Origin: Halobiforma nitratireducens JCM 10879
Lineage (GTDB): Archaea > Halobacteriota > Halobacteria > Halobacteriales > Natrialbaceae
Direction of reading: 5' to 3'
DNA: 61,863 nucleotides
Assembly (NCBI RefSeq): GCF_000337895.1
Contig: NZ_AOMA01000063.1
Span: 177,752 to 239,614, forward strand
Shown: piece after piece, positions 1 to 8,134 of the stretch
How the letters are laid out: the number at the start of each line of letters is the position of its first letter
Position numbering within the stretch: the first letter of the stretch is position 1
The notes under the pieces: generated by a model
Seen by the model: the letters and a program-made list of their open reading frames with translations, nothing else
Database searches by the model: none
Told to the model about the DNA's origin: nothing
Translations under genes and position numbers: made by a program

Positions 1-23
1 TCAGAGATGTGTATAAGAGACAG
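1..23 (+). other. Tn5/Nextera mosaic-end adapter remnant
   Basis: Bases 5-23 are exactly the 19-base hyperactive Tn5 mosaic end used in tagmentation libraries (AGATGTGTATAAGAGACAG). Genomic haloarchaeal sequence starts right after it. This is an untrimmed library adapter, not biology, and it marks the contig edge. Confidence 0.97.
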
Positions 24-400
24 AGGTAGCCGTCCTGCAGTCCGAGGATGGTGTATCTGATCGTCCAGCCGGCAACGACGCTGTAGTACGAGAGGATGAC
101 GAACGTAGTAGCGATGAAAATCCCCCCGACGTACCGCCAGACACCGCTCCCGATCTCTCGCAGGGCTCCGACCGGATTCCGTTCGGTGTGTCGGCCGACG
201 ACGAACTCGACCAACATCGCCGGGAACCCGATCAGGACGATAAACAGCAGGTAGATCAACAGGAAGGCCGCCCCTCCCTCCTGGCCGACCTGGAACGGGA
301 ACCGCCAGATGTTCCCCAGTCCGACCGCGCTGCCGACCGCCGCGAGGATGAACCCGAATCGGGTCGCCCACGTCTCGCGGGGAATGTCAATCCCACCCAT
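24..400 (-). CDS. Sodium-dependent transporter, NSS/SNF family (N-terminal part, truncated by contig edge)
   Basis: Reading leftward from the ATG at 398-400, about 125 codons are present before the adapter interrupts the gene. The protein opens with a short polar segment and then GSAVGLGNIWRFP, the signature of TM1 of neurotransmitter:sodium symporters, which lines the sodium and substrate site (established for LeuT). At least two more hydrophobic segments follow. Family members couple inward sodium flow to uptake of amino acids or similar solutes; the substrate cannot be told from this fragment. The gene diverges from metG. A weak AT-rich box (about 446-452) lies upstream on this strand. Confidence 0.93.
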
Positions 401-782
401 GCGAGAGGGGAGGACACTCGCCGTCAAAACTGCCAGTGACTGTCCATCGAAGTAATAGTCGTTTTCGTCGTCGTATCCGTCGATATACCGGTCGAATTAC
501 GATCGTACTGAAGCACAATTCGACACTACCCGACCTGTCAACGACCGTGGGGACACGTAGGACAACAGTTATGCCGGTGTGACGACAAGTGGCATCCGAG
601 AATGACCGGTTCCGGGCTGCCGGCTACGGTCGATCCGTTTTCGCCGATGGGGATGTAGCAGCGGCTTTGCCTCGGGAGGAGCGCCGCCATCGTCCCCGGT
701 CATACGGGTTCTGGTGTCGTCGAAACCCGACGCGTTCGGTCCGGTTCCCAGCGGCATCGCTCGCGAAATCGACCGAAAACCG
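401..782. other. Intergenic region between the divergent transporter and metG
   Basis: No convincing gene. It holds only very short ORFs (for example an 18-codon one from 602) and a long antisense ORF that runs into metG. It should contain the promoter of the transporter on the minus strand. Confidence 0.5.
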
Positions 783-799
783 GCGGGTTTTACGCCCGC
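783..799 (+). promoter_or_regulatory. metG core promoter (TATA-like box in a short inverted repeat)
   Basis: TTTTAC at 788-793 is centred about 28 bases before the metG ATG, the spacing expected for a leaderless haloarchaeal transcript. It is flanked by GCGGG and CCCGC (783-787, 795-799), 5-base arms that may be chance. Confidence 0.5.
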
Positions 800-817
800 A
801 ACCGAGAGACTACGCAC

Positions 818-2950
818 ATGAGCAACGACGAGTTTCCGACGGACCGTCCCGCGGTGGTGACCTGCGGCCTCCCGTACGCCAACGGGGACCTGCACATCGG
901 TCACCTCCGTGGGTACATCGGTGCAGACGCCTTCAACCGCGCCCTGGGGACGCTGGGCCAACAGTCAGCCTACGTCTGTGGCTCGGACATGCACGGCACG
1001 CCGGTCGCGGTCAACGCCGAACAGGAGGGCGTCGATCCCGAATCGTTCGCCTTGGAGTGGCACGAACAGTACGAGGAGACGTTCCCGAAGTTCAACGTCG
1101 AGTTCGACAACTACGGTCACACCCACGACGAGACGAACACCGAACTCACACAGGAGATCGTCCACACCCTAGACGAGGAAGGGTACGTCTACGAAAAAGA
1201 GATTCAGGTCGCCTACGATCCCGACGCCGACCAGTACCTCCCCGACCGCTACGTTGAAGGGACCTGTCCCTACTGTGGTGAGAAGGCCCGCGGCGACGAG
1301 TGTGACGAAGGCTGTCAACGTCACCTAGAGCCGGGCGAGGTCGAAGAGCCGACGAGCACGATCACGGGCAACCCGGCCGAGTACCGCGAACGCACACACA
1401 AGTTCTTCGAGGTCTCCGAGTTTTCGGCGTTTCTCACCGAGTTCCTCGACGACCTCGAGGGGACCTCGAACGCCCGGAACCAGCCCCGGCAGTGGATCGA
1501 AGAGGGGCTCCAGGACTGGTGTCTCACGCGCGATATGGAGTGGGGGATCGACTACCCCGGCGAGGAACAGCGGGATATCGTCCTCTACGTCTGGGTCGAC
1601 GCACCCATCGAGTACATCTCGAGTACGAAACAGTACAGCGAGCGCGTCGGAACCGACGAGTACGACTGGGAGCAGGTCTGGAAAGACGAGGGTGAGATCG
1701 TCCACGTCATCGGCCGCGACATCATCCAGCACCACACGATCTTCTGGCCCGCGATGCTCGAGGGAGCAGACTACAACAAGCCCCGCGGCGTCGCCGCGAC
1801 CGGCTTCATCACGATCAACGGCAAGGGGCTCTCGACCAGCAGGAATCGTGCGATCTGGGCGAAAGAGTACCTCGAGGAAGGGTTCCACCCCGACCTGCTG
1901 CGGTACTACCTGACGACGACCGGCGGCCTCCAGCAGGACGTCGACTTCTCCTGGGACGCCTTCCAGGAGAAGGTCAACGGCGAGTTGGTCGGCACCGTGG
2001 GCAACTTCTGGTACCGATCGCTGCTGTTTGCCTACCGCAACTACGAGGGCACCCCGGAGGCCGACGTTTCGGCGGACGTCGAGAACCGGATCAACGGCGC
2101 GATCGAGGACGTTCGCGAGGCCGTCAACGACTATTCGCTGCGGGGCGTCGGCCAGGCTGCCACCCAGCTCGCGCAGTTCGGTAACGAGTACATCCAGCGC
2201 CACGAACCCTGGAAGCTCACAGACGAGGAGCCCGAGAAAGCGGCACAGGTCATCCGCGACTGCGTCCAGATCGCCAAGGCCGTCGCCGTCCTGCTCGAGC
2301 CCATCGCCCCCGACAAGGCACAGGGGCTGTGGGAGCAACTCGGCGAGGACGGCCGGATCGACGACGCATACCTCGAGGACGCACTCGAGGCACCACCACG
2401 GAACTTCGCGGAACCCGGCGAACTCTTCGAGAAGATCGAGGACGACCGCGTGGCGGAACTCAACGAGAAACTCGAGGAACGAGTGGCCACAGCAGCCGAC
2501 GGTGATGACGATGACGAAGGGGAAGACGAAAACGAAAACGAAAACGAAGACGAGGAAACCGAAAGCGACGACACCGACGCCGGTGAATCCGGAGACATGA
2601 CGGACACAGACGATCTCGAGCCGCTGGCCGAGGACCGAATCGGGTTCGAACAGTTCCAGGACGTCGACATGCGCGTCGGGCGCATCGAGACCGCCGAGGG
2701 AATCGAGGGAGCCGACGACCTCGCACGTCTCGAGGTCGACATCGGCTTCGAGACCCGCCAGGTCGTCGCGGGCATCAAGCAACTGCACGACCTCGCGGAG
2801 CTCCCGGGTGAGAAGTGCATCCTGCTGGCGAACATGGAACCCACCGAGCTGTTCGGCGTCGAGTCCAACGGGATGGTCCTCGCCGCGGGCGAGGAGGCGG
2901 ATCTGTTGACGACCCACGGAAACGCCGAGGTCGGCGAGAAGGTCCAGTAG
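818..2950 (+). CDS. metG: Methionyl-tRNA synthetase with C-terminal tRNA-binding domain
   Basis: Class I aminoacyl-tRNA synthetase that charges tRNA-Met. Visible motifs are HIGH (residues 26-29), a zinc knuckle with Cys150, 153, 162 and 166, and KGLSTS (336-341) as the KMSKS-type loop. The anticodon-binding helical domain ends near 550. A very acidic linker (about 555-595, Asp/Glu/Asn repeats) then joins an EMAPII/Trbp111-type OB-fold tRNA-binding domain (about 605-710), the part that dimerises in other prokaryotic MetRS. At 710 aa this is the full fused form. The start fits the promoter spacing. A GGAG plus ATG inside the linker (2591-2599) could allow separate synthesis of the OB domain. 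It is convergent with the next gene, 29 bases apart. Confidence 0.98.
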   Translation: MSNDEFPTDRPAVVTCGLPYANGDLHIGHLRGYIGADAFNRALGTLGQQSAYVCGSDMHGTPVAVNAEQEGVDPESFALEWHEQYEETFPKFNVEFDNYGHTHDETNTELTQEIVHTLDEEGYVYEKEIQVAYDPDADQYLPDRYVEGTCPYCGEKARGDECDEGCQRHLEPGEVEEPTSTITGNPAEYRERTHKFFEVSEFSAFLTEFLDDLEGTSNARNQPRQWIEEGLQDWCLTRDMEWGIDYPGEEQRDIVLYVWVDAPIEYISSTKQYSERVGTDEYDWEQVWKDEGEIVHVIGRDIIQHHTIFWPAMLEGADYNKPRGVAATGFITINGKGLSTSRNRAIWAKEYLEEGFHPDLLRYYLTTTGGLQQDVDFSWDAFQEKVNGELVGTVGNFWYRSLLFAYRNYEGTPEADVSADVENRINGAIEDVREAVNDYSLRGVGQAATQLAQFGNEYIQRHEPWKLTDEEPEKAAQVIRDCVQIAKAVAVLLEPIAPDKAQGLWEQLGEDGRIDDAYLEDALEAPPRNFAEPGELFEKIEDDRVAELNEKLEERVATAADGDDDDEGEDENENENEDEETESDDTDAGESGDMTDTDDLEPLAEDRIGFEQFQDVDMRVGRIETAEGIEGADDLARLEVDIGFETRQVVAGIKQLHDLAELPGEKCILLANMEPTELFGVESNGMVLAAGEEADLLTTHGNAEVGEKVQ

Positions 2951-2979
2951 TGTAGTGTAGCGTCGCCCTTTTTCGACCG

Positions 2980-5190
2980 TCAGACGGGCAGTCCGAGGAA
3001 ATTCCAGTAGGCAAGCAGCCAGCAGAACCCGGCCATCGCGAGGACGACGAGCGTGTAGTGAAGCCGGGACGGGAGCGTCCACCAGCGGTCGCGCCAGGCC
3101 AGTACCGCACAGATCGCTGCCAGCGCCGTTCCGACGAGGCCGACGATCGGCAGCAGCGAGACTACCCGGAAGCTCGAGGGTGGGCTACTGAACAGCGTGT
3201 AGGGGTTGAACAGGAAGACGGCGACGGCCCCGAGGAGAAAGCCAAACAGCGACGCGATCGTCCCGCCGGCGAGCCAGCGTGCGCGAGTCGGCGAGAGCAG
3301 GGACCTGAGCGACGCCGCCGAGCTCGAGTTCGAGCCCGAGTTCGAGTCGGAGTCAGCGGACGGTTCGGCACTCGTCTCCACGACGGGGTCGTCCTCGGCG
3401 TCCGCCGGGGGTTCGCTGGCCGTCGCTTTCGTGTTAGAGCTCGAGTCCGGTTCTTCGTCCCCGTCTCTGTCTCCGTCCTCATTGCTGTCTCCGTCCGACC
3501 CAGACGCCGACCCGTCGGCACCGTCGTCACGAATCCATCGCCAGCCACGGGCAAGCGGCCAACCGACGACACCCGAGAGCATCCCGACGGCCGTCGCGCC
3601 CGCGAGGCCGGCGTGAACCGACAGCGACTCGTGGCTCGAGACGCGCTCGAAGGCCTGGGAGCCGACGAAGAGCCGCGTGATCTTGCCGTCGGTCGTGCCG
3701 AACGCGAGGGTTCCGCTCCCGTCCCGTTCCTCGAACACCAGCGGCTCGCGTTCGACCCATCGGTCCGGACCGCCGCCGAAGTCGGTGACGAGGTAGCCGT
3801 CGTCGACGGTGACGTCGACGCTTCCCGCCTGCAGGGTCGAGGGAAGCCTCGCCATCGTCGATTCGGCGATCCGCGTTCCACGATACGTTCCCACGAGTTC
3901 GTCGGCTCGTTCGAGTCGTCCCTCCGGTTCCGGGGTGTCGTCCCCGGGGTCAGTGGGGAGGAACTCCTCGAGAAACGCCTGCCGAAACGCGGGTGCGGCC
4001 TGCTGCCCGCCGTCCGTGTTGTACGCGAGGACGAGTCCGAGGTCGGCCGCGGGCACGAGCAGGAGGTCCGCGTAGAACGAGCCCGGAACGTGGCCGTTGT
4101 GCCAGAGCGTCCGTCCGTCGCCGTGACTGTCCTCGAAGAGCCCGAACGCGACCCCGTCGAGCGCCTCGTGGTGGGTGAACCACTGATCGTGGAGTCCGTC
4201 GATCGACGCCGCCTCGAGCACCCGTTCGTCGTCGACGACACCGTCGCCGAGGTGAGCGCGTGCCAGCCGTGCCACGTCGGTCACGGTCGCGGACAGCGAG
4301 CCCGCCGGTGCCAACTCGAGGGCGAGACCGGGTGCCTCCATCGTCGTTCCCGTGAGGCTGCTGTAGCCGGTCGCAGCATCGGCGGCGAGGTCGTCGGGTA
4401 GTGGCTGTGCGAACGTCGATCGGTCCATCCCCAGCGGGTCGAGCAGTTCCCGTTCGACGTACTCCTCGAACGGCGTTCCCGTCACGTCGGCGACGACCTG
4501 TGCGGCGAGTGCCGTCCCGTAGTTCGAGTACGAGACGACCTCGCCGGGTGGGCGAACGCGCTCGGGTCGCGCTTCGGACAGGACGGTCGGGAGCGGCCGG
4601 ATGTCGTCGGGAGCGTCGACCCAGGTCCCCCGAAACCGTTCTTCGAAACCTGCTGTATGGGTCGCCAGGTGGGCCATCGTGATCGGCTCGTCGTCGGTCT
4701 CGGGGATCGAAACGGACTCGAGGTAGCGGTTTACGTCCTCGTGAGGGTCGATCCGTCCGTCCTCGATCAGTTGCATCGCGGCGGTCCAGACGAACGGCTT
4801 CGAGACCGACCCGAACCGAAACAGCGTCTCGTCGGCCTCGACGGCCGTTCCGGACCCGACGTCGGTCTCGCCGTACCCGTTCGCGAACACGACCTCGTCG
4901 CCGTGGGCGACGGCGACCGCGGCACCGACGATGTCGTGGTCCGCGAGGTGGGTTTCCATCAGGTCGTCGACGAACGGTTCCAGGTCGTCGACCTCGAGGT
5001 CGATCTCGAGGTCGTCTGCCGAGAGTTCGTTGGTCCGTTCGGGGCCTCGCGTGCCGACCGTCTCGGACGGCCGGACGCGGTTCGGGTCGTCACCGTCGGC
5101 TGCACCGCTACCGCGATCGGTGAGAGCACCGAGCGCGAGGAGAGAACTGCCACCGGCGAGCAGTCGTCTGCGAGGAAGTCGTCGCGTCAT
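2980..5190 (-). CDS. Tat-exported serine hydrolase (beta-lactamase/PBP4* fold) with C-terminal membrane domain
   Basis: 736 aa. The start at 5190 gives a twin-arginine signal (RRLPRRRLLAG followed by a hydrophobic stretch), so export is by Tat, the usual route in haloarchaea. The hydrolase domain (about 70-440) has the class C triad motifs: S128-V-S-K131 nucleophile motif, Y221-S-N, and a later HNGH. Family members are esterases, D-aminopeptidases or lactamase-like hydrolases; the substrate is unknown. After about residue 530 there is a hydrophobic segment, a long Ser/Asp/Glu linker with hexanucleotide repeats, and three or more TM helices at the C terminus, so the enzyme is probably held on the outer face of the membrane. 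Upstream codons would extend the frame, but the Tat signal settles the start. Confidence 0.92.
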   Translation of the reverse strand: MTRRLPRRRLLAGGSSLLALGALTDRGSGAADGDDPNRVRPSETVGTRGPERTNELSADDLEIDLEVDDLEPFVDDLMETHLADHDIVGAAVAVAHGDEVVFANGYGETDVGSGTAVEADETLFRFGSVSKPFVWTAAMQLIEDGRIDPHEDVNRYLESVSIPETDDEPITMAHLATHTAGFEERFRGTWVDAPDDIRPLPTVLSEARPERVRPPGEVVSYSNYGTALAAQVVADVTGTPFEEYVERELLDPLGMDRSTFAQPLPDDLAADAATGYSSLTGTTMEAPGLALELAPAGSLSATVTDVARLARAHLGDGVVDDERVLEAASIDGLHDQWFTHHEALDGVAFGLFEDSHGDGRTLWHNGHVPGSFYADLLLVPAADLGLVLAYNTDGGQQAAPAFRQAFLEEFLPTDPGDDTPEPEGRLERADELVGTYRGTRIAESTMARLPSTLQAGSVDVTVDDGYLVTDFGGGPDRWVEREPLVFEERDGSGTLAFGTTDGKITRLFVGSQAFERVSSHESLSVHAGLAGATAVGMLSGVVGWPLARGWRWIRDDGADGSASGSDGDSNEDGDRDGDEEPDSSSNTKATASEPPADAEDDPVVETSAEPSADSDSNSGSNSSSAASLRSLLSPTRARWLAGGTIASLFGFLLGAVAVFLFNPYTLFSSPPSSFRVVSLLPIVGLVGTALAAICAVLAWRDRWWTLPSRLHYTLVVLAMAGFCWLLAYWNFLGLPV

Positions 5191-5224
5191 GGCCCTCGGT
5201 TGTCGTGACACCGCAATATGCATT

Positions 5225-5244
5225 TGGAGTAATATTTTACTCCA
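5225..5244. promoter_or_regulatory. Palindromic operator candidate between serine hydrolase and ArsR-type regulator
   Basis: TGGAGTAA-TATT-TTACTCCA is a perfect inverted repeat with 8-base arms and a 4-base centre. It sits in the 73-base divergent intergenic region, 19 bases before the regulator ATG and 34 bases before the hydrolase start. The AT-rich core could serve as the TATA element of the minus-strand gene, so a bound dimer would block it. Binding by the adjacent regulator is inference. Confidence 0.65.
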
Positions 5245-5263
5245 GGGGGTGTGACTCGAGACG

Positions 5264-6181
5264 ATGGGCGACGAACAACGCGGGCACCGGCCGCGACTCG
5301 CCGAGCGGCCGGCGGACCCGTTCAAAGCGCTCGGCAACGAGACGCGCCTCGAGATTCTCCGGGTGCTGTACGACCGAGGGCAAGCGAGTAGCGAAGTGAC
5401 GGGTTCTGTCGTTCCGTACTCGGAGCTTCGAGACGCCGTCGGCATCGCGGACAAAGGGAACTTCAACTATCACCTTCGCCAACTCGACGATCGGTTTCTC
5501 GAGCGTGACGACGGTGGCTACCGACTCACGTTCGCCGGGTTCGAGATCGCGAAGGTGATCGACCTCGACGCCTGGCGGTCCCACGAGCCGTGTGGCCCGA
5601 CGACGATCGAAGACGGCGCAGGCGAGACCGAGCCGCTGACGGCGGTCTACGAGGACAGCGTTGTGAAGATTCGGCGCGGCGACGAGACGCTGTACGCCCA
5701 CGCGGTCAGGCCCGCTGGTGCGGCCGATCGGGGGCTGGAACTGCCACGGCTCCTCGAGGTCGCAGCGACGCTGTGGCGACACACCAGCGAGCAGTTGCTC
5801 GCGGGGATCTGCCCGTACTGTCAGGCAACCGTCGAGCGATCACTGCACACGGACGACGAGGAAACCACAGGAGGGAACGCCAGCCCGTGGTCGTACACGT
5901 TCGACGCGACCTGTACGGAATGTGGCCCGCTCGGCGGCTCTCACGTCGGCGTGGTCCCTATCACTCATCCGGGCGTGATCTCGTTTTGCTGGGAACGCGG
6001 CCTGGACCTCACCGAGCGACCGGCGTGGAGTCTGCCGTTCGTCGACGATGCAGCGGTCACTCCGGTCGCCGACGACCCGGTCGAACTCCGCGTCGACATT
6101 GAACTCGAGGGGGATCGGCTCGCTGTGTTCGTCGACGACGACGCGACCGTCGTCGACCTGCAACGGGAGGTCGGCGAGTGA
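5264..6181 (+). CDS. ArsR-type winged-helix transcriptional regulator with C-terminal zinc-ribbon-like domain
   Basis: 305 aa. Residues about 18-95 form an ArsR-like winged helix: DPFKALGNETRLEILRVL opens helix 1, and NFNYHLRQL is the recognition region. The remaining 200 residues carry CPYC and CTEC pairs, suggesting a metal-binding fold typical of a haloarchaeal regulator family (I think DUF7351). It is divergent from the Tat serine hydrolase with a palindrome between them, so autoregulation plus control of the hydrolase is a reasonable inference. The effector is unknown. It is convergent with fhs, 13 bases apart. Confidence 0.88.
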   Translation: MGDEQRGHRPRLAERPADPFKALGNETRLEILRVLYDRGQASSEVTGSVVPYSELRDAVGIADKGNFNYHLRQLDDRFLERDDGGYRLTFAGFEIAKVIDLDAWRSHEPCGPTTIEDGAGETEPLTAVYEDSVVKIRRGDETLYAHAVRPAGAADRGLELPRLLEVAATLWRHTSEQLLAGICPYCQATVERSLHTDDEETTGGNASPWSYTFDATCTECGPLGGSHVGVVPITHPGVISFCWERGLDLTERPAWSLPFVDDAAVTPVADDPVELRVDIELEGDRLAVFVDDDATVVDLQREVGE

Positions 6182-6194
6182 CGCCCGCACCCGA

Positions 6195-7919
6195 TCAGAA
6201 CAGCCCCGTCACCGTCCCGTCGTCCTCGAGGTCCATCTCGAGTGCCGCCGGCTCGGACGGCAGACCGGGCATCGTGAGTACGTCGCCGGTTAGCGCGACG
6301 ACGAACCCTGCACCCGCGGACGGGCGCAGTTCACGGACCGTCAGCTCCCACCCCTCCGGCGCGCCGTTTTTCGACGAGTCGTCGCTAAACGAGTACGGCG
6401 TCTTCGAGAGACAGACTGGAGCCGTCTCGAGATCGACGCGCTCGAGACGCTCGAGGTCGGCTCGAGCGTCGGCGGTGAACGTGACGCCGTCAGCACCGTA
6501 AACCTCCGTCGCGACGGTACGGATCTTCTCCTCGACGGGCGCGTCCTGTTCGTACAGTGGGCTGAACTCGTCGTCGTGGGCGTCTATCGCGGCGTCGATG
6601 GCCTCCGCGAGGTCGATGCCGCCCTCGCCGCCGTCACGGTAGACGGTCGATTCGGCCGCCCGTACGTCGAGGTCGTTGCGGCAGTGTTCGAGAATGGCGT
6701 CGACCTCGGCGTCGGTGTCGTCGGGGAACCGGTTGACTGCGACGACGACGGGGACGCCGTACTTTTGCAGGACGGAGACGTGTCGATCGAGGTTCGCGAA
6801 GCCGGCACGGACTGCCTCGACGTCTTTCCCCTCGAGGGCGTCGAACTCGACGGGCCACATGTCTTTCCCGTGGTACTTCAGCGCGCGGACGGAGACGACG
6901 ATCGTCGCGGCCGACGGCTGGATGTCGGCGGCAGGAGCGACGATGTCGAAGAACTTCTCGGCTCCGAGATCCGCGCCGAAGCCGGCCTCGGTGACGACGT
7001 AGTCGGCCAGCGCGCCGCCGACCTTGTCGGCGACGATCGAGTTCGTCCCGTGGGCGATGTTCGCGAACGGGCCGCCGTGGACGAACGCCGGCGTCCCCTC
7101 GATGGTGCCGACGACGTTTGGCTGGAAGGCGTCCTTCAGCAAGACTGCGACTGCGCCGGTGACGCCGAGGTCGTCGACGGTCACCGGCTCGTCGTCGACG
7201 TCGTAGGCGACGACGATACGGCTGATCCGTTCTTTGAGGTCGGCGACGCTATCGGCGAGACAGAGGACGGCCATCAGCTCCGACGCCGCGGTGAGGACGA
7301 ACCCGCCCTCGCGTGGCTTCCCGTTGGTCGAGCCACCGAGGCCGACGACGAGCTCCCGCAGCGCGCGGTCGTTGGCGTCGATCGCTCGCGGCCAGACGAC
7401 CTCGGTGACATCGATCCCCTCATCGTTACCCTGGTGGACGTGGTTGTCCAGCGTCGCCGAAATGAGGTTGTGTGCCGACGTGATGGCGTGTAAGTCGCCC
7501 GTGAAGTGGAGGTTGATGTCCTCCATCGGGAGCACCTGTGAGTAGCCGCCACCGGCCGCGCCGCCCTTGATTCCGAAGACGGGGCCGAGCGACGGCTCCC
7601 GTACTGCGGCGACGGCCGACTTTCCGAGCCGATCGAACGCCTGGGCGAGCCCGACGTTCGTCACTGTCTTCCCCTCGCCACGTGGCGTCGGCGTCATTCC
7701 GGTCACGAGGACGTACCGGGCGTCCGTCGACTCCCGATTCGTCAGCTCGTGGGTCGTCTCGGGTGCCAGCTTGGCGACGTGATCGCCGTGCTTCTCGAGG
7801 TCTGTGGGCTCGAGTCCAAGCGGCGCGACGACGTCCTCGATCGGCATTTTCTCCGCGTTCCGGGCGATTTCCGCGTCGGACGGGATCGATTGCTCTGCCG
7901 GTGGCGATGGCGTAGACAT
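6195..7919 (-). CDS. fhs: Formate--tetrahydrofolate ligase
   Basis: 574 aa, the usual size for the family. It makes 10-formyl-THF from formate, THF and ATP in the cytosol, feeding one-carbon metabolism. TPTPRGEGKTVTNVG (76-90) is the family P-loop, followed by conserved segments such as AFVHGGPFANIAHG and the GFGADLGAEKF region. The start at 7919 is chosen because the protein then begins about 25 residues before the first conserved helix; the upstream extension has no family counterpart. It is divergent from a formate dehydrogenase gene, which also acts on formate. Confidence 0.97.
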   Translation of the reverse strand: MSTPSPPAEQSIPSDAEIARNAEKMPIEDVVAPLGLEPTDLEKHGDHVAKLAPETTHELTNRESTDARYVLVTGMTPTPRGEGKTVTNVGLAQAFDRLGKSAVAAVREPSLGPVFGIKGGAAGGGYSQVLPMEDINLHFTGDLHAITSAHNLISATLDNHVHQGNDEGIDVTEVVWPRAIDANDRALRELVVGLGGSTNGKPREGGFVLTAASELMAVLCLADSVADLKERISRIVVAYDVDDEPVTVDDLGVTGAVAVLLKDAFQPNVVGTIEGTPAFVHGGPFANIAHGTNSIVADKVGGALADYVVTEAGFGADLGAEKFFDIVAPAADIQPSAATIVVSVRALKYHGKDMWPVEFDALEGKDVEAVRAGFANLDRHVSVLQKYGVPVVVAVNRFPDDTDAEVDAILEHCRNDLDVRAAESTVYRDGGEGGIDLAEAIDAAIDAHDDEFSPLYEQDAPVEEKIRTVATEVYGADGVTFTADARADLERLERVDLETAPVCLSKTPYSFSDDSSKNGAPEGWELTVRELRPSAGAGFVVALTGDVLTMPGLPSEPAALEMDLEDDGTVTGLF

Positions 7920-8102
7920 GCGCGTGGCTACGCCGCATCCGAGGTCAAAAGCCACACCTGATTACCACGGTCTGGGAACACGTGTGGCGTGTTGCGTGTT
8001 GACGCCCGGGTTTGTGCATCGATGAGCGATCCCGGTCAGGTGTGTTTCGGTCCTCGCGACGAGGTAATCTAGGTATTGCCGGCGACTCGGAATCGGAGCC
8101 AT
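7920..8102. other. Divergent intergenic region between fhs and formate dehydrogenase
   Basis: No gene seen. The frame of the dehydrogenase is open back to 8012, but that stretch has no family similarity and the promoter signals lie downstream of it. The fhs promoter should lie in this part. Confidence 0.45.
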
Positions 8103-8132
8103 CCTTAACGTCGGCGGGGGTGCAACCCCCGC
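8103..8132 (+). promoter_or_regulatory. Formate dehydrogenase promoter with hairpin or operator over the start site
   Basis: CCTTAAC (8103-8109) is a haloarchaeal-type TATA box about 28 bases before the ATG at 8135, implying leaderless transcription. Between box and ATG lies a perfect inverted repeat, GCGGGGGT-GCA-ACCCCCGC (8114-8132), with 8-base arms ending two bases before the ATG. Confidence 0.6.
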
Positions 8133-8134
8133 GC

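Noticed and set aside
602-658. 18-codon mini-ORF upstream of metG
   Set aside because: No ribosome-binding site, no promoter at the right distance and no coding signal.
1325-3082. 585-codon open frame antisense to metG
   Set aside because: It mirrors metG codon periodicity; high GC suppresses stops on the opposite strand, and the translation has no family similarity.
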